Part shown: in pieces, positions 1 through 13,288 of the stretch
Position numbering within the stretch: position 1 is the stretch's first letter
Layout: each line of letters begins with the position of its first letter
NCBI RefSeq assembly: GCF_963678635.1
Contig: NC_087070.1
Location: 46,481,467-46,545,466 of the forward strand
Source: Symsagittifera roscoffensis
Taxonomy: Eukaryota; Xenacoelomorpha; Acoela; Convolutidae
Length of the DNA stretch: 64,000 bases
Direction of reading: 5' to 3'
Program-made: the position numbers and the translations under genes
The notes under the pieces: generated by a model
Database searches by the model: none
Told to the model about the DNA's origin: nothing
The model's input: only the letters and a program-made list of their open reading frames with translations

Positions 1-3000
1 TCGCTCTTCTTTCTCTCAATATCTTTTGTGGTGTTATGGAGTGGTAGCGTAAGGGGATTAGTGTAATTGTAATAAGCGGTCCAATGAAGTGTGGGTATCA
101 ACACATGTTCATCTACAAAATGATGTAGTTCAGGATTATTGTCGGATTGATTTAATGTATATTGGGGGAATAAAGGTAGGGTTTTTGAAGATAAGTTGTA
201 GTATTGGTGTGGCCTGGATGGTTAACGTACTCTCGGGCTGTTCCGGGTTTGGATGGGAACGGGTGATTTGGGATAACGGTTCTATAAGCTCGGTTAGTAC
301 TAGTGGATATTTCTGTTGATGTGGATGATTGAGCTAATGATGGAGTAAGATCTGAAATTGATGTAGGTGTTGGTGGATTTGATGATGTTATTGTTGATGA
401 TAGTTGGTGAATAGTGAGAGTGTGGGGAGATGGTAACTGTTGTTGGAGTGTTATAAAATTATCTAATTCTTCAGAAATTTGAATATTATCTGGGGAATTG
501 TTGATTGATCGTTCATAAGTAAATGGGGAGTAGGTTGGGGTTATTTGGGAAGGAGTGTAGGTAGATGTACATTGGTTATGAGGTTGAATAGGTCAAAAGG
601 GGGTTTTGAGAAGGATGAAGAGTTGGTCTGAGTATAGGTAGAAGGGGATTGTTCAGAATCTGCGATTTCAGCGTAAGTTTTTACATCGGAGTTTTTGAAT
701 TGTGATATTGTCTGTAAAACTGTGATGTCTAAGTTAGTATCAGATTTCATACCTGATGATGTATTAGTTTCTGGTGAATCAGGTAGCGGAAAAGCAAAAA
801 GTGGGATAATATGGATTGGATTTTGGAGGTTGGCAGGGTGGGAGTCTGATCGATGGAGTGATCCAATTTTTCTGCTCATCGTGGGTTGATAAAATGATTA
901 TTTTGAGATTGAAAAATGGTGGTATCGGGCTGTTCAATGATTTGTTCATATGTTTCCTCATTTTGGGGGTGTTGTGTCACTATATGTTAAATAGGGCTTT
1001 GTATGTGGATTGGCCTTAAGTTTGGAGGGTTTGTGATTGCTAAGTTTCTAAAATTTCGTGAAACTAATAATAATGGATGGTTATGATGTAGATTTGGTAA
1101 ATGTGGTGCTGCAGGTAATGTATTTGTATTCTTGTTTGATTCGTCGTATGTGTTCGGGTTTGTTGATAGTTTTGTATTGTATTCTTTGATTTGTGCATCT
1201 AAGAGGATATTATTTTTTGATGATGAAAATATTCCAAAAAAACCCTGCAAATAATATGCGTGCTACGCTTGCTTGTCGGTTTACTTAAGTATGTATTGCG
1301 CATGTGTTATAGATTCCTTTAAGTAACGAGAAAAGAAATCGAATAAAGTTAAACATAGCGAATAAGATAGTCAATCTTTCTAAGATGTAATATGGCCATC
1401 CTAGAAAGGCAAGGATTTCGTTTTTTAAGGTTACGAAGCTAAAAGTATTGTGGTCTATATTTTTTGCCGTTTGTAGTCTTTAATATCTTTAAAACATCCG
1501 CTGTAGTCTTGTGTATAGATGTCTGAAAATCCTGCGGTTTCTGCAAGTTTTCTTAAATTTTGATCTATCGATTGTCGTTGTGTAGTGTCCAATTGTGTTA
1601 GTAGTTCCTGAAACCGTTGTGTACGAATGTGATGTTGTATATCTGATTTAGATAATATTTATATTGATTGTAGATCGATATTGGGATTGCGAGCAATAGC
1701 TCGAGTGCTTTCGGGTGAACATTTTTTCAATGGTTGCATTAATGTTGGGTATGGTGTAAGTAGAATGTATTTTTCTTCGTCAGGGTTTAATTGTACGACG
1801 TTGTGGCTGTTTTCCGATCCAAATGGGACTGCGGTATCCCAAAAATATGTTCGTCTTGAAAGTGTATCGACAAAATGAACTTCATTTTTATAGAATATTG
1901 GGATTCGTTTGTAACAACGTTTATCATCAAAAACATATAATGGTGATATTTTTGGTGCCAGTATAAAACCATAATATATTTCCTTCATAGTCAAGGAAGT
2001 TTGATCTATTTCCGGATAATAAATATCCTGCGTAGGGTATTTTTAGAACTGCTAGTGCGAGTGATTGTAAAATCTGGGTTCTTTCTAATTCACATAGTTG
2101 ATGTAGTGTTTCTAATTCGAAAAGTGACATTTCTTGAAAAGTTCTACTAATTTTCTAGTCCAATTTCATATCTAAAAGGATGTCATAGTGTATTGCGCCA
2201 AATTATGTTCTATTCATTAGTGATAACTCTTGTAATCGTGTGCTTTCAGTGTCTTGTGGCTTTACTTTTCCACGTGAGTTTCCTGCGTTTTTAAGAAGAT
2301 TTACTGGGATGTATGATGTTCCTTGGTTGAGAGGTTGATGTGTTGCATGGGGATTATATTTTACTTTTCCAGTGGTCATATCGAAACCTTCGTCGTATTT
2401 GACAAGTATTTCTGAATATTGTGTTTTGTAGAGTGGATATTTATATTTACATGAAATTCTGTTTCATGATAGACTCGAAAAAGTGTTAATTTTTTTTCTA
2501 TTTTCTGAATGTTTCTGAATTTAATATTGTGATGTCTTATTTGACTTGGGTTGACATTTTCAAATGCGATGGATTCAATGAAATATTTTTTATGAAATTT
2601 AATCATTCTAGCGTGGATTTTTGTATTTTTTGTATATGCTTTGCAGTTGGAAGGATTATTTATTCCAATATGTGGTATCCAGTGTTTGTCGTGAATATCA
2701 TAAGTTAGTCGTCCGTGTGCGCCGTTGTATGGATATCTTTCGTCTAGTTTAATATGTCCTTGATATTTTTCAAGTTCTGCTTGATGTACATATCTTTCAA
2801 GTTCTGCTTGAGTCGGTGAAGACTTGAAAGTTTTTCTGTTTGAGTTTTTTTTAAGTCAAGTTTAATCTGATTAGTTCGTTTTTAGAATCTTCGGGACTTA
2901 GATGTAAAAGTCTTTCTATATTACTTTGGTAGAATGATTCGTGATCAAGTCGGTTTTTATTTCCATTTGAAACTTGTGAACAATGTACTTTCTTTTCGGA

Positions 3001-4015
3001 AAAGGTCGCTGTAAGTTTATAGCCTGTAGGTGTTGTTGCTCGAGCTTTTGAGTATAATGTTGCTATTATGTTTGTGGTCTCTATAGCTTGTGGTTCTGAT
3101 TCGCATTGTGTTACTTGGTTTATAGCAAATTTGTGTAGCGTTTTTTGTTCGTTTTCTTCGCAATCATAGTGTGTTACTAATAAATCCTGTGGTCCTGTGC
3201 GAGGAGATGGATTTTTATTTTGTTCGGAAAAAATTAGAAAAAGAGATTGTTGAAACCTAAATACCTTTAGAATATACATGTGTATGATAATCCTGAGTAT
3301 GGGTTATAAAAAGTAATAAGTCCAATTGTGTTTTTGACGTATCTGTCGTATTTATATATGACTTCAGTTGTTATAAATGGGGAAGGTAATGGTTGAGCTG
3401 TTATATTAGGTGGGCTTAGGGGAAAAAGGTGTTGAACAATATTATTGAGTCTAACTGTGATTTCAAACTTTAATTGGGGGAGGTGCTACGAGAGTATTCC
3501 AATCTAACCGTAGAGGGGTGTTTGTCGATGATTGTTCTTGGTATCTAGCGTCAAGGTTGGTGGGGAAATTAAGGGGGAAAGTGTTGATGATATTTGACTT
3601 ATAGATGGTGTTGATGGAAGTGAAAGTGTTTCTGGCAGGGATGATAATGTTGTATCAGAAGAAATATCTATTGGTTCTTTCACTAAATTTGTTTCGCCTT
3701 GAGTATATGAATGTGTTGTCCAATATGGTGGTCGTTCGGTGGTGTCTGGGGGGTTAAAAGAATTTTCTCGGATTTGCTCTGATGTTGGAGTTGAACATAG
3801 ATAGTCTGATGGAAAATTTGAAAAGCTATGTTGTGAAGCAAGAGTGGGGGTTTCTGGTAGTGTACTGCTGGAAAGTTCTGAGGTAGTTGGTGTTGGTGAT
3901 TGGGGTATGTTAAAATGAACTCAGGGGGTTTGAAAAATTCTGTTTTGTCTTGGATGTATAATTTGTCTATTCATTTCAAGTGTATTTTGATTTTGGCTAA
4001 AATATCTTATTCGAT
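1..4015 (-). mobile_element. U6: partial env-bearing Ty3/gypsy fossil (env-like region)
   Basis: This is a near-identical copy of 7,649-11,625 in U5: the same minus-strand blocks lie at a constant offset of 7,648, and only scattered differences are visible by eye. It covers the env-like region and the coding region downstream of it, and it continues beyond base 1. Similarity to U5 stops abruptly at about 4,015, after which unrelated sequence begins. Strong similarity to U5 implies a young duplication. It is a fossil with several breaks. Assignment to the env-like part rests on position downstream of integrase in U5 and on a hydrophobic, transmembrane-like stretch near 1,340-1,440 (minus strand), not on a recognised envelope domain. 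Confidence 0.75.
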
Positions 4016-5037
4016 CGTCGTCTTGGGCAATGTACAATAGATGGGTCTAGTTTAGCACAATCTATCAGCGTTTGCCGCTCTGTATACCACATTTCTCCAA
4101 ACAGTTTCGTTTTCTGCAATTATGTAAGCCGGGATCGTCAAGTTGCAGCCCAGTATCCAGGCTGTCAAGAACCATCTGATTTTGAGATATCCAGGTGTGT
4201 TTCTAGTAGTAGATGTTGAGGCTGATCACGAGGGGGGAGCATGGGAAACTCCATGTATTAAGACACGTTATAGATTTTCGGTTTCGCATGCTATGTATTA
4301 ACAATGGCTATAGAGTCTACAAGGTATTCGGATAGGGAATATTAACGGTAAGGTTTCATGGTTTGTGTGATGGTAAGAAAATCGTAAGAAAAACAATTTT
4401 TTTGGATTCTGTGTGGAAATGTCTAGTTTTTTCGCAAAAATTTTGGCGCGTTTTTTAATTGGTGGCTATCCTAGGTATATTAGGTGTAGCGTTTTATATG
4501 ATGGTTTAACTGCTTTTTTGCTCTATGCTAAAAATTACTAAAATTTCAAAAAAAGTGAAATTTTTGTGAAAAAAAAATTAAATTACAAGGAAATTATAAA
4601 TCACTGCATCGTATTTGAAATTTACCCTAACTTTAAAAAAAAACACCAACAAAATACTGCTTCGTACAAAAGTATAACACCTTGCATCACTTATTATAAA
4701 TCAATTATTTTACATCAGTTCATATAAGCTCATTGGTTTTGTATGAAATCCATCATCTTGATTTTGTCTTTTGGGATAAAAATAACTAAGTCTTTTCTTT
4801 GTTTGCGCATATGTGGCCGCCATATGGCTTACGGTTCTCAATCCTCTATTACTAGATAAGAGGTTAACTGCTCAATCGAGCACTCTCCTGTATTTTGGCA
4901 TGGGTCTATCTCCAGAGTCTTCTGGAACTCGTTTGTTCAAACCTTTACTACTGAATTTGAACTTATCTGACTTTTTGTCATAGCAGCAATATGTCTTGCT
5001 AAATAAATAATTTCTAAGTTAAATTCAAATCTCTCTG

Positions 5038-5065
5038 GTGCTGAAATTACAAGTAATTTCAGCAC
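5038..5065. repeat. Perfect 13-bp inverted repeat with 2-nt loop
   Basis: The arms at 5,038-5,050 and 5,053-5,065 are exact reverse complements around the two bases at 5,051-5,052. The stem is long for AT-rich background DNA. No flanking U-tract or gene explains it. It could be a foldback remnant or the end of a small inverted-repeat element. Confidence 0.8.
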
Positions 5066-5867
5066 TAACAAATAAGTGGGTTGTTAGTTAGATGGATCAT
5101 GATTGGTTTAAATTAAATCTTTTATTGTGATGATATATCTAATATATAACCAACAAAAAAATGTAGTTTAGATCTGGTTCCACCTATCCGGGGTTTACAG
5201 AGTTTTTGAATCTTTTATCTTCTATCTGTAATGAAGGATGGATGATGATAGTTGGTATTTGGCGAGCATCATTTCTTGTTTCGTTCTTGGAGAAGAAAGC
5301 TCCAGGAAGCTAGAATCGTCGACATGAAGTTGTTAGCTATCGTTCGACAAGGACTATGACCGCCAACGAAATCAATCTGATTTCAAGATGGTTTGCTATG
5401 ATCGTCTGTTCTTGATCGGTTGTGCAGAACTACGTTTCGATCTGGATTGGAAATGGCGTGAAACTCGAGTTTGGAGGGAATGCCTTGTAACTCAGATCTG
5501 TAGGTATACTTGAACATTGAGGTGGTCATTGGTCTGATTCAATGAAGTCCTTTTCTGCGAAGTCAAGTCGTACTCTAATTCTTTTTCGAAACGTGATTGT
5601 AGGCGGCATGTCAGTTGTGTTTAGCCATTCTGTAGGTTGAGTGTGATGGGGTCGTCTAGTCTTTGGATGCTCGTCTTTGTGGTTGTGTGTTATCTATGTA
5701 CTACATAATGTGATTTTTTTTAAATAAAATTTTGTTAATTCAATTTTTTAGCTATGATTTTGGTGAATTGTTTTCGCAAAAGCAATTTGGTTTTAGTTCA
5801 GTTATTTTTAAGAGTTACTCACCCTTGAGTACCTCTTGTCAAAAATATAGTGTGGTCACAAAGCGTG

Positions 5868-5945
5868 GACGTAGCACGGTGGGTTAGGACGGCTATACAG
5901 CATGCTCGGGACGTCCTCTCTAGTGGGTTAGGCCAGGAGTGGGAG
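5868..5945 (+). repeat. Possible degenerate tRNA-related (SINE-like) head
   Basis: The segment TAGCACGGTGGG near 5,880 fits the pol III A-box consensus at nearly every position and is followed by GTTAGGA, a string also found in the head of the SINE at 35,218-35,418. A B-box match downstream is poor and no poly(A) tail or target-site duplication is evident. This may be an old SINE fragment or chance. Confidence 0.25.
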
Positions 5946-6753
5946 TATGATTTCATGCTGCTTTTTTAAGGGGTCCTGTTTTGTGCTAACGCTTTTTGCT
6001 ATATTACTTCTGGTTTTTCTTTTGTTACTTTGGTTGTGTCCTCTTCTCAAAAGTCAAATTGTTTTTGGTTCGGGTTTGTCTTGCGACTTTTTTGTGTTTT
6101 TTTGTGTCTTTTTTAGACTTGGTAAAAGTCTTCAAAAGAATAATTTATCCAGTTTTCAGCTGGTTTATTCCGGTTTGTGTACCGTAGGTGTTCTTTTCTT
6201 AGTCATGCTGTTAGTTTGTGGTTTATGGTGTTTAATAAGTTGCATTGGTTAGTTTTGGTTATTATATAAATCCATTCCAACCGATTTAAAGGAGAGTTGG
6301 AAACTTGTTATCGCTTGTCTGAGTTGTTGTTAGTGAAAACTTAAAACTTGAATTCATTATTTTAAACAATTCTTCTTGGGCGAGCTGTGCGATTGTGGAG
6401 AGAATTCTTGTGCGGGTGAACCGAAGATATATAAAAGGTTAATACTGCTTTTTCACTGTAGAAATTTAATACTTTAAGATTAAATTTTACTGCTTTGTGG
6501 GGGTCTAAAATTATAAATTGATATTCATCGTATTCAATTTTACTACATTTAGGGAAATAATTTATAGATGAATTTACTTCTTTGAATTTGTTAAATTTTA
6601 CTGCATCATTTAGTGCTGTAGGTTTAATAGAATTTATTATGAAAAAAAGAGTTTGTATTTTTTTTCTTGTTTGTAGGTGATCGTGGTGTAAAGACTAAAG
6701 AAAAGGTAAGTTATTTATAAAGAATGGTTAGTTTTATTTTAAAATTATAAGTT

Positions 6754-8900
6754 TTAAATTATTAAATTCATACTTACCTTAAACTTCGGGAATGAAGCCA
6801 TGAGGGAAAACATCGTGTTTTTAGTTTGGAGCAGTGGCCAAAGCAATTGAAGTGCTTTTGTGGTTTTTAATTCTTCGGTGCCTACTGCAAATTCATGAGG
6901 TGTGTTCTGAATTAGATTGTAAATTTTGTGATTGTATTTAGTGTTGTGGATGAATTCTAAAATGGGTATTTCTATAGGTTGAATATAATCATGTGAGACT
7001 ATTAGGGGGCCGGGATTCTTCTTCGTTGAAGGACTTGGTGAGGGGACAAAATATATACATCTGGGTGATTGGGTTATAATTCCGGAGGATGCCTTGAAGG
7101 TTAGTATTTTTAATACAATACGTGAAGTTACGGAAAAACGGTGATGTGTATTTAGAATTGATGAATTGAAATCTATGGTGGGTTTGTCGTGATGGTGTGT
7201 GTAAATGAAAATGATTATGTATAAAACGATAATAAGTGTAGGTGTGTGTTGGTTTAGTTCGCAACATGATGTCGTGTGAACAGTGCAAATCACGTTTTTT
7301 TTTGGTGTGAGAAATTGAAAAGTTAGTGAAAATGTTTGAAATTTTTCGTAAAATTAATCGTATGCTTCAATGTCTGATAATGCTTCTGAAATAATGTGAT
7401 CATGCTTTTTATCTAGTATGCTAAGTAAGAATAAATAGGATGTTTTAATGAAAAATTTTTCAGTTAATTGTGGGTTTGCAAATTGATCGTCGTCAAGAAA
7501 TTGATCTTGACTAGATCTGATGATGTTATGATCATAATATTCAATTGAATAGCCGTTAGCTCGGGGTGCAGTGAATGTTTTTAGTAACTTTTCATATCCT
7601 ACGTATGTAAATTGTCGGGGTGTTAGTGACGTGTTTAGTCTAAATATTTCGCTCTTCTTTCTCTCAATATCTTTTGTGGTGTTATGGAGTGGTAGCGTAA
7701 GGGGATTAGTGTAATTGTAATAAGCGGTCCAATGAAGTGTGGGTATCAACACATGTTCATCTACAAAATGATGTAGTTCAGGATTATTGTCGGATTGATT
7801 TAATGTATATTGGGGGAATAAAGGTAGGGTTTTTGAAGATAAGTTGTAGTATTGGTGTGGCCTGGATGGTTAACGTACTCTCGGGCTGTTCCGGGTTTGG
7901 ATGGGAACGGGTGATTTGGGATAACGGTTCTATAAGCTCGGTTAGTACTAGTGGATATTTCTGTTGATGTGGATGATTGAGCTAATGATGGAGTAAGATC
8001 TGAAATTGATGTAGGTGTTGGTGGATTTGATGATGTTATTGTTGATGATAGTTGGTGAATAGTGAGAGTGTGGGGAGATGGTAACTGTTGTTGGAGTGTT
8101 ATAAAATTATCTAATTCTTCAGAAATTTGAATATTATCTGGGGAATTGTTGATTGATCGTTCATAAGTAAATGGGGAGTAGGTTGGGGTTATTTGGGAAG
8201 GAGTGTAGGTAGATGTACATTGGTTTTGAGGTTGAATAGGTCAAAAGGGGGTTTTGAGAAGGATGAAGAGTTGGTCTGAGTATAGGTAGAAGGGGATTGT
8301 TCAGAATCTGCGATTTCAGCGTAAGTTTTTACATCGGAGTTTTTGAATTGTGATATCGTCTGTAAAACTGTGATGTCTAAGTTAGTATCAGATTTCATAC
8401 CTGATGATGTATTAGTTTCTGGTGAATCAGGTAGCGGAAAAGCAAAAAGTGGGATAATATGGATTGGATTTTGGAGGTTGGCAGGGTGGGAGTCTGATCG
8501 ATGGAGTGATCCAATTTTTCTGCTCATCGTGGGTTGATAAAATGATTATTTTGAGATTGAAAAATGGTGGTATCGGGCTGTTCAATGATTTGTTCATATG
8601 TTTCCTCATTTTGGGGGTGTTGTGTCACTATATGTTAAATAGGGCTTTGTATGTGGATTGGCCTTAAGTTTGGAGGGTTTGTGGTTGCTAAGTTTCTAAA
8701 ATTTCGTGAAACTAATAATAATGGATGGTTATGATGTAGATTTGGTAAATGTGGTGCTGCAGGTAATGTATTTGTATTCTTGTTTGATTCGTCGTATGTG
8801 TTCGGGTTTGTTGATAGTTTTGTATTGTATTCTTTGATTTGTGCATCTAAGAGGATATTATTTTTTGATGATGAAAATATTCCAAAAAAACCCTGCAAAT
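6754..8900 (-). pseudogene. U5: reading frames downstream of the env-like gene
   Basis: Two clear minus-strand blocks lie at 7,354-7,752 and 6,754-7,293, with further Ser/Thr/Pro/Asn-rich coding-like sequence up to 8,900. The block at 6,754-7,293 has a hydrophobic run of Ile, Leu, Val and Tyr near its N-terminus that could anchor it in a membrane. Neither block resembles a family I know. A good 5' splice-site sequence (GTAAGT, minus strand) lies at the left end near 6,770. The blocks may be the tail of an unusually long env-like protein or separate accessory products of the element. Confidence 0.45.
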
Positions 8901-11900
8901 AATATGCGTGCTACGCTTGCTTGTCGGTTTACTTAAGTATGTATTGCGCATGTGTTATAGATTCCTTTAAGTAACGAGAAAAGAAATCGAATAAAGTTAA
9001 ACATAGCGAATAAGATAGTCAATCTTTCTAAGATGTAATATGGCCATCCTAGAAAGGCAAGGATTTCGTTTTTTAAGGTTACGAAGCTAAAAGTATTGTG
9101 GTCTATATTTTTTGCCGTTTGTAGTCTTTAATATCTTTAAAACATCCGCTGTAGTCTTGTGTATAGATGTCTGAAAATCCTGCGGTTTCTGCAAGTTTTC
9201 TTAAATTTTGATCTATCGATTGTCGTTGTGTAGTGTCCAATTGTGTTAGTAGTTCCTGAAACCGTTGTGTACGAATGTGATGTTGTATATCTGATTTAGA
9301 TAATTTTTCTATTGATTGTAGATCGATATTGGGATTGCGAGCAATAGCTCGAGTGCTTTCGGGTGAACATTTTTTCAATGGTTGCATTAATGTTGGGTAT
9401 GGTGTAAGTAGAATGTATTTTTCTTCGTCAGGGTTTAATTGTACGACGTTGTGGCTGTTTTCCGATCCAAATGGGACTGCGGTATCCCAAAAATATGTTC
9501 GTCTTGAAAGTGTATCGACAAAATGAACTTCATTTTTATAGAATATTGGGATTCGTCTGTAACAACGTTTATCTTCAAAAACATATAATGGTGATATTTA
9601 TGGTGCCAGTATAAAACCATAATATATTTCCTTCATAGTCAAGAAGTTTGATCTATTTCCGGATAATAAATATCCTGCGTAGGGTATTTTTAGAACTGCT
9701 AGTGCGAGTGATTGTAAAATCTGGGTTCTTTCTAATTCACATAGTTGATGTAGTGTTTCTAATTCGAAAAGTGACATTTCTTGAAAAGTTCTACTAATTG
9801 TCTAGTCCAATTTCATATCTAAAAGTATGTCATAGTGTATTGCATTAAATTATGTTCTATTCATTAGTGATAATTCTTGTAATCGTGTGCTTTCAGTGTC
9901 TTGTGGCTTTACTTTTCCACGTGAGTTTCCTGCGTTTTTAAGAAGATTTACTGGGATGTATGATGTTCCTTGGTTGAGAGGTTGAGGTGTTGCATGGGGA
10001 TTATATTTTACTTTTCCAGTGGTCATATCGAAACTTTCGTCGTATTTGACAAGTATTTCTGAATATTGTGTTTTGTAGAGTGGATTTTTATATTTACATG
10101 AAATTCTGTTTCATGATAGACTTGAAAAAGTGTTAATTTATTTTCTATTTTCTGAATGTTTCTGAATTTAATATTGTGATGTCTTATTTGACTTGGGTTG
10201 ACATTTTCAAATGCGATGGATTCAATGAAATATTTTTTATGAAATTTAATCATTCTAGCGTGGATTTTTGTATTTTTTGTATATGCTTTGCAGTTGGAAG
10301 GATTATTTATTCCAATATGTGGTATCCAGTGTTTGTCGTGAAGATCATAAGTTAGTCGTTAGTCGTCCGTGTGCGCCGTTGTATGGATATCTTTCGTCTA
10401 GTTTAATATGTCCTTGATATTTTTCAAGTTCTGCTTGATGTACATATCTTTCAAGTTCTGCTTGAGTCGGTGAAGACTTGAAAGTTTTTCTGTTTGAGTT
10501 TTTTTTTTAAGTCAAGTTTAATCTGAGTAGTTCGTTTTTAGAATCTTCGGGACTTAGATGTAAAAGTCTTTCTATATTACTTTGGTAGAATGATTCGTGA
10601 TCAAGTCAGTTTTTATTTCCATTTGAAACTTGTGAACAATGTACTTTCTTTTCGGAAAATGTCGCTGAAAGTTTATAGCCTGTAAGTGTTGTTGCTCGGG
10701 TTTTTGAGTAAAACGTTGCTATTATGGTTTATAGCATATTTGTGTAGCGTTTTTTGTCCGTTTTCTTCACAATCATAGTGTGTTACTAAAAAATCCTGTG
10801 GTCCTGTGCGAGGAGATGGATTTCTATTTTTTCGGAAAAAAATAGAAAAAGGGATTGTTGAAACCTAAATACCTTTAGAATATGCATGTGTATGATAATC
10901 CTGAGTATGGGTTATAAAAAGTAATAAGTCCAATTGTGTTTTTGACGTATCTGTCGTATTTATATATGACTTCAAATGTTATAAATGGGGAAGGTAATGG
11001 TTGAGCTGTTATATTAGGTAGGCTTAGGGGAAAAAGGTGTTGAACAATATTATTGAGTCTAACTGTGATTTCAAACTTCAATTGGGGGAGGTGCTACGAG
11101 AGTATTCCAATCTAAGCGTAGAGGGGTGTTTGTCGATGATTGTTCTTGGTATCTAGCGTCAAGGTTGGTGGGGAAATTAAGGGGGAAAGTGTTGATGATA
11201 TTTGACTTATAGATGGTGTTGATGGAAGTGAAAGTGTTTCTGGCAGGGATGATAATGTTGTATCAGAAGAAATATCTATTGGTTCTTTCACTAAATTTGT
11301 TTCGCCTTGAGTATATGAGTGTGTTGTCCAATATGGTGGTCGTTCGGTGGTGTCTGGGGGGTTAAAAGAATTTTCTCGGATTTGCTCTGATGTTGGAGTT
11401 GAACATAGATAGTCTGATGGAAAATTTGAAAAGCTATGTTGTGAAGCAAGAGTGGGGGTTTCTGGTAGTGTACTGCTGGAAAGTTCTGAGGTAGTTGGTG
11501 TTGGTGATTGGGGTATGTTAAAATGAACTCAGGGGGTTTGAAAAATTCTGTTTTGTCTTGAATGTATAATTTGTCTATTTATTTCAAGTGTATTTTGATT
11601 TTGGCTAAAATATCTTATTCAATTGAGATCTTGTTGTAAAGTGGGATATAAATTATATGTTGGTTTGCTTAAAGATGCTTGGCGATCAACTGGTTCTATT
11701 GGTTCAGATAATCGTGCGTGTCGTTCTTCAAAAGTGTATGGTTCGTCTTGAAAAGAAATGCGTCTTGATGGTTGGGGATTGTTGGTAGTTGTAGGTGTAA
11801 TTGGACTGTCTTCAGATGTTGTTGGTGGAGGCTGTTTTGGTGGTGGTTGATTAGCAATTTTGAAAAAGTATTTGAGTGTTTATATCTTATAGGGAAAATT
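8901..11900 (-). pseudogene. U5: env-like region
   Basis: Coding-like sequence on the minus strand in the position of env, directly downstream of pol. It begins near 11,880 with a Pro/Thr/Ser-rich stretch, continues through a middle part shared by all units (for example the segments at 10,875-11,081 and 10,023-10,253), then a Cys-containing part (9,103-9,387) followed by a strongly hydrophobic segment near 8,980-9,080 that resembles a membrane anchor. Position, size and the late hydrophobic segment suggest an envelope glycoprotein, as in errantiviruses. I do not recognise a specific viral fusion-protein family, so the env label is an inference. Broken. Confidence 0.5.
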
Positions 11901-13250
11901 TATGTTTATTTTAATATTCTTCAATATGAAGTATCAAAAGAATAGTTGCTAAAGCAAATGTGACTATTGCCTTTTATACGTTTGCACCTTGTCATGATTA
12001 GGGACATTAAAAATGTGAGAAAATTCATGAATAAAGGAAAAATATCTTTTCGACTAAAAATGGTTCGTATCATTTAAATAGATCTTGTGTTTTCCTACCT
12101 GTAGATGTCAGCAAGGATTTGGGAAAGTTGGAGGTATATTACAAATAGGGAATAGAAAAGTAAATAAAAACTGCAAAACATTATAGAAAGGATTATTAGG
12201 GTTTCAAAAGTTTCAATAAAAAATAATAGCAAAAATTTAATCAGAGTAGAAAATTTTGTGAAAAGTATTGAAAGTTTTTGTTTTAAGTTATCGACTGTTA
12301 TAGAAAGAAGCATTTAGGAAATGGTTCGTTTCGTCGAATATTTTTCAAACTTTTGGGGCGAAATTCAAGTGTGGTCGGATTATTTATTGATTGTTTGACA
12401 AATGAGTTGAGTTTTGTCAAAAATTTTTGATAGTTCTGTTTTACTTGTTGGATAAATGGGGGTATCTTTGAAATAATTGTACTTTAGGCCAAATGATTAT
12501 GGGTCTTTTTTGCTTTCAGCTAATTTGACATTTTCGCTTGAAGGGTTTTTGAGGTCTGAATTGGGAAAATTTTGTTGATTTTTGCATTATTTGATGGGAG
12601 GGTTGTAATATTGAAGTAGTGTCTATTTTAGTTGTCAAGTTTTAGCAAGTTGCTTACTTTTGACCTGGAGGTCGTAATGTTATAGTTATAGATATGCCTG
12701 GAGATTGATATCTGTCGGCTAATGAGTTTGTGTTAGAGATAATAAGGTGACAAGTTTGAATGATTTCGATTGGCTGAATTTGAACTAAAATTTATCGAGC
12801 GTATCTTCAGCATTTTATTACGGAAATGTGAAAGCTTAAGGTGATTTAAAAAGAATATTGACGTTAATCAAAATTAAATTTGTTTGTGTAATTGAACTTT
12901 CTTTAATATTTTAGATTGTGGGATAAATGTCTTGTAGTTTTTTCGTGGTTGACTTCTAAGTCGTGATGATTCTCTATGTTCGGATTTTTGTTATTGATCC
13001 TGTGGTAAGATTTTTTCTGTCATTTTTCTGTTTTTTCTTTCTTTTTGAGATATTTTTGGTTCCGGTGTGTTTGATATTTGAGGGTTTGCGTTTTGCTGTT
13101 GGATTGTTTTTTGAGTTTTCTTGGTATTAACGGTTTGATTTTGTTCCGTTTGTGGATTGTTTTGAACGATGTTTAAACCTGTGAAAGAATATAATTGAGT
13201 TAATTCGCGGAGTGCGTATTTTGTGGATAATAGAGTAACAGGTTGTTACG
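11901..13250 (-). other. U5: non-coding gap between integrase and env-like region
   Basis: About 1.3 kb of AT-rich DNA with no supported frame. On the minus strand a 5' splice-site-like sequence, CTACAG followed by GTAGGA, lies at 12,094-12,105. Its counterparts lie near 31,351-31,362 (CTACAG/GTAAGA) and in U1 near 38,038-38,049. Such a donor between pol and env would fit a spliced env message, which errantiviruses use. Conserved among units because of recent duplication. Confidence 0.45.
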
Positions 13251-13288
13251 GTGTTGAACGATTTCTCTTTTACTGGAGTCAGTAAGTT

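Larger units (their letters stand above)
4016..6753. other. Unassigned AT-rich stretch between U6 and U5
   Basis: No gene can be supported here. The left 230 bp (4,016-4,245) is less AT-rich and may be a fragment of another element. The rest is AT-rich with T-runs. An open frame on the plus strand at 5,947-6,252 is dominated by Leu, Phe and Cys from T-rich DNA and is not credible as a gene. The stretch occupies the place where the 3' LTR of U5 or an insertion between U5 and U6 would be expected. I could not match it to the DNA upstream of gag in U1, so an LTR is not shown. A small hairpin (5,038-5,065) and a tRNA-like segment (about 5,868-5,945) lie inside. Confidence 0.5.

Noticed and set aside
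89-319. Plus-strand open frames within the array, for example 89-319 and its copy at 7,737-7,967
   Set aside because: They are antisense to the coding-like minus strand, repeat wherever the units repeat, and have no protein-like features.
5947-6252. A hydrophobic plus-strand frame of 101 residues as a membrane protein gene
   Set aside because: Composition is the direct result of T-rich DNA (Leu, Phe, Cys, Val). There is no start context or known family to support it.
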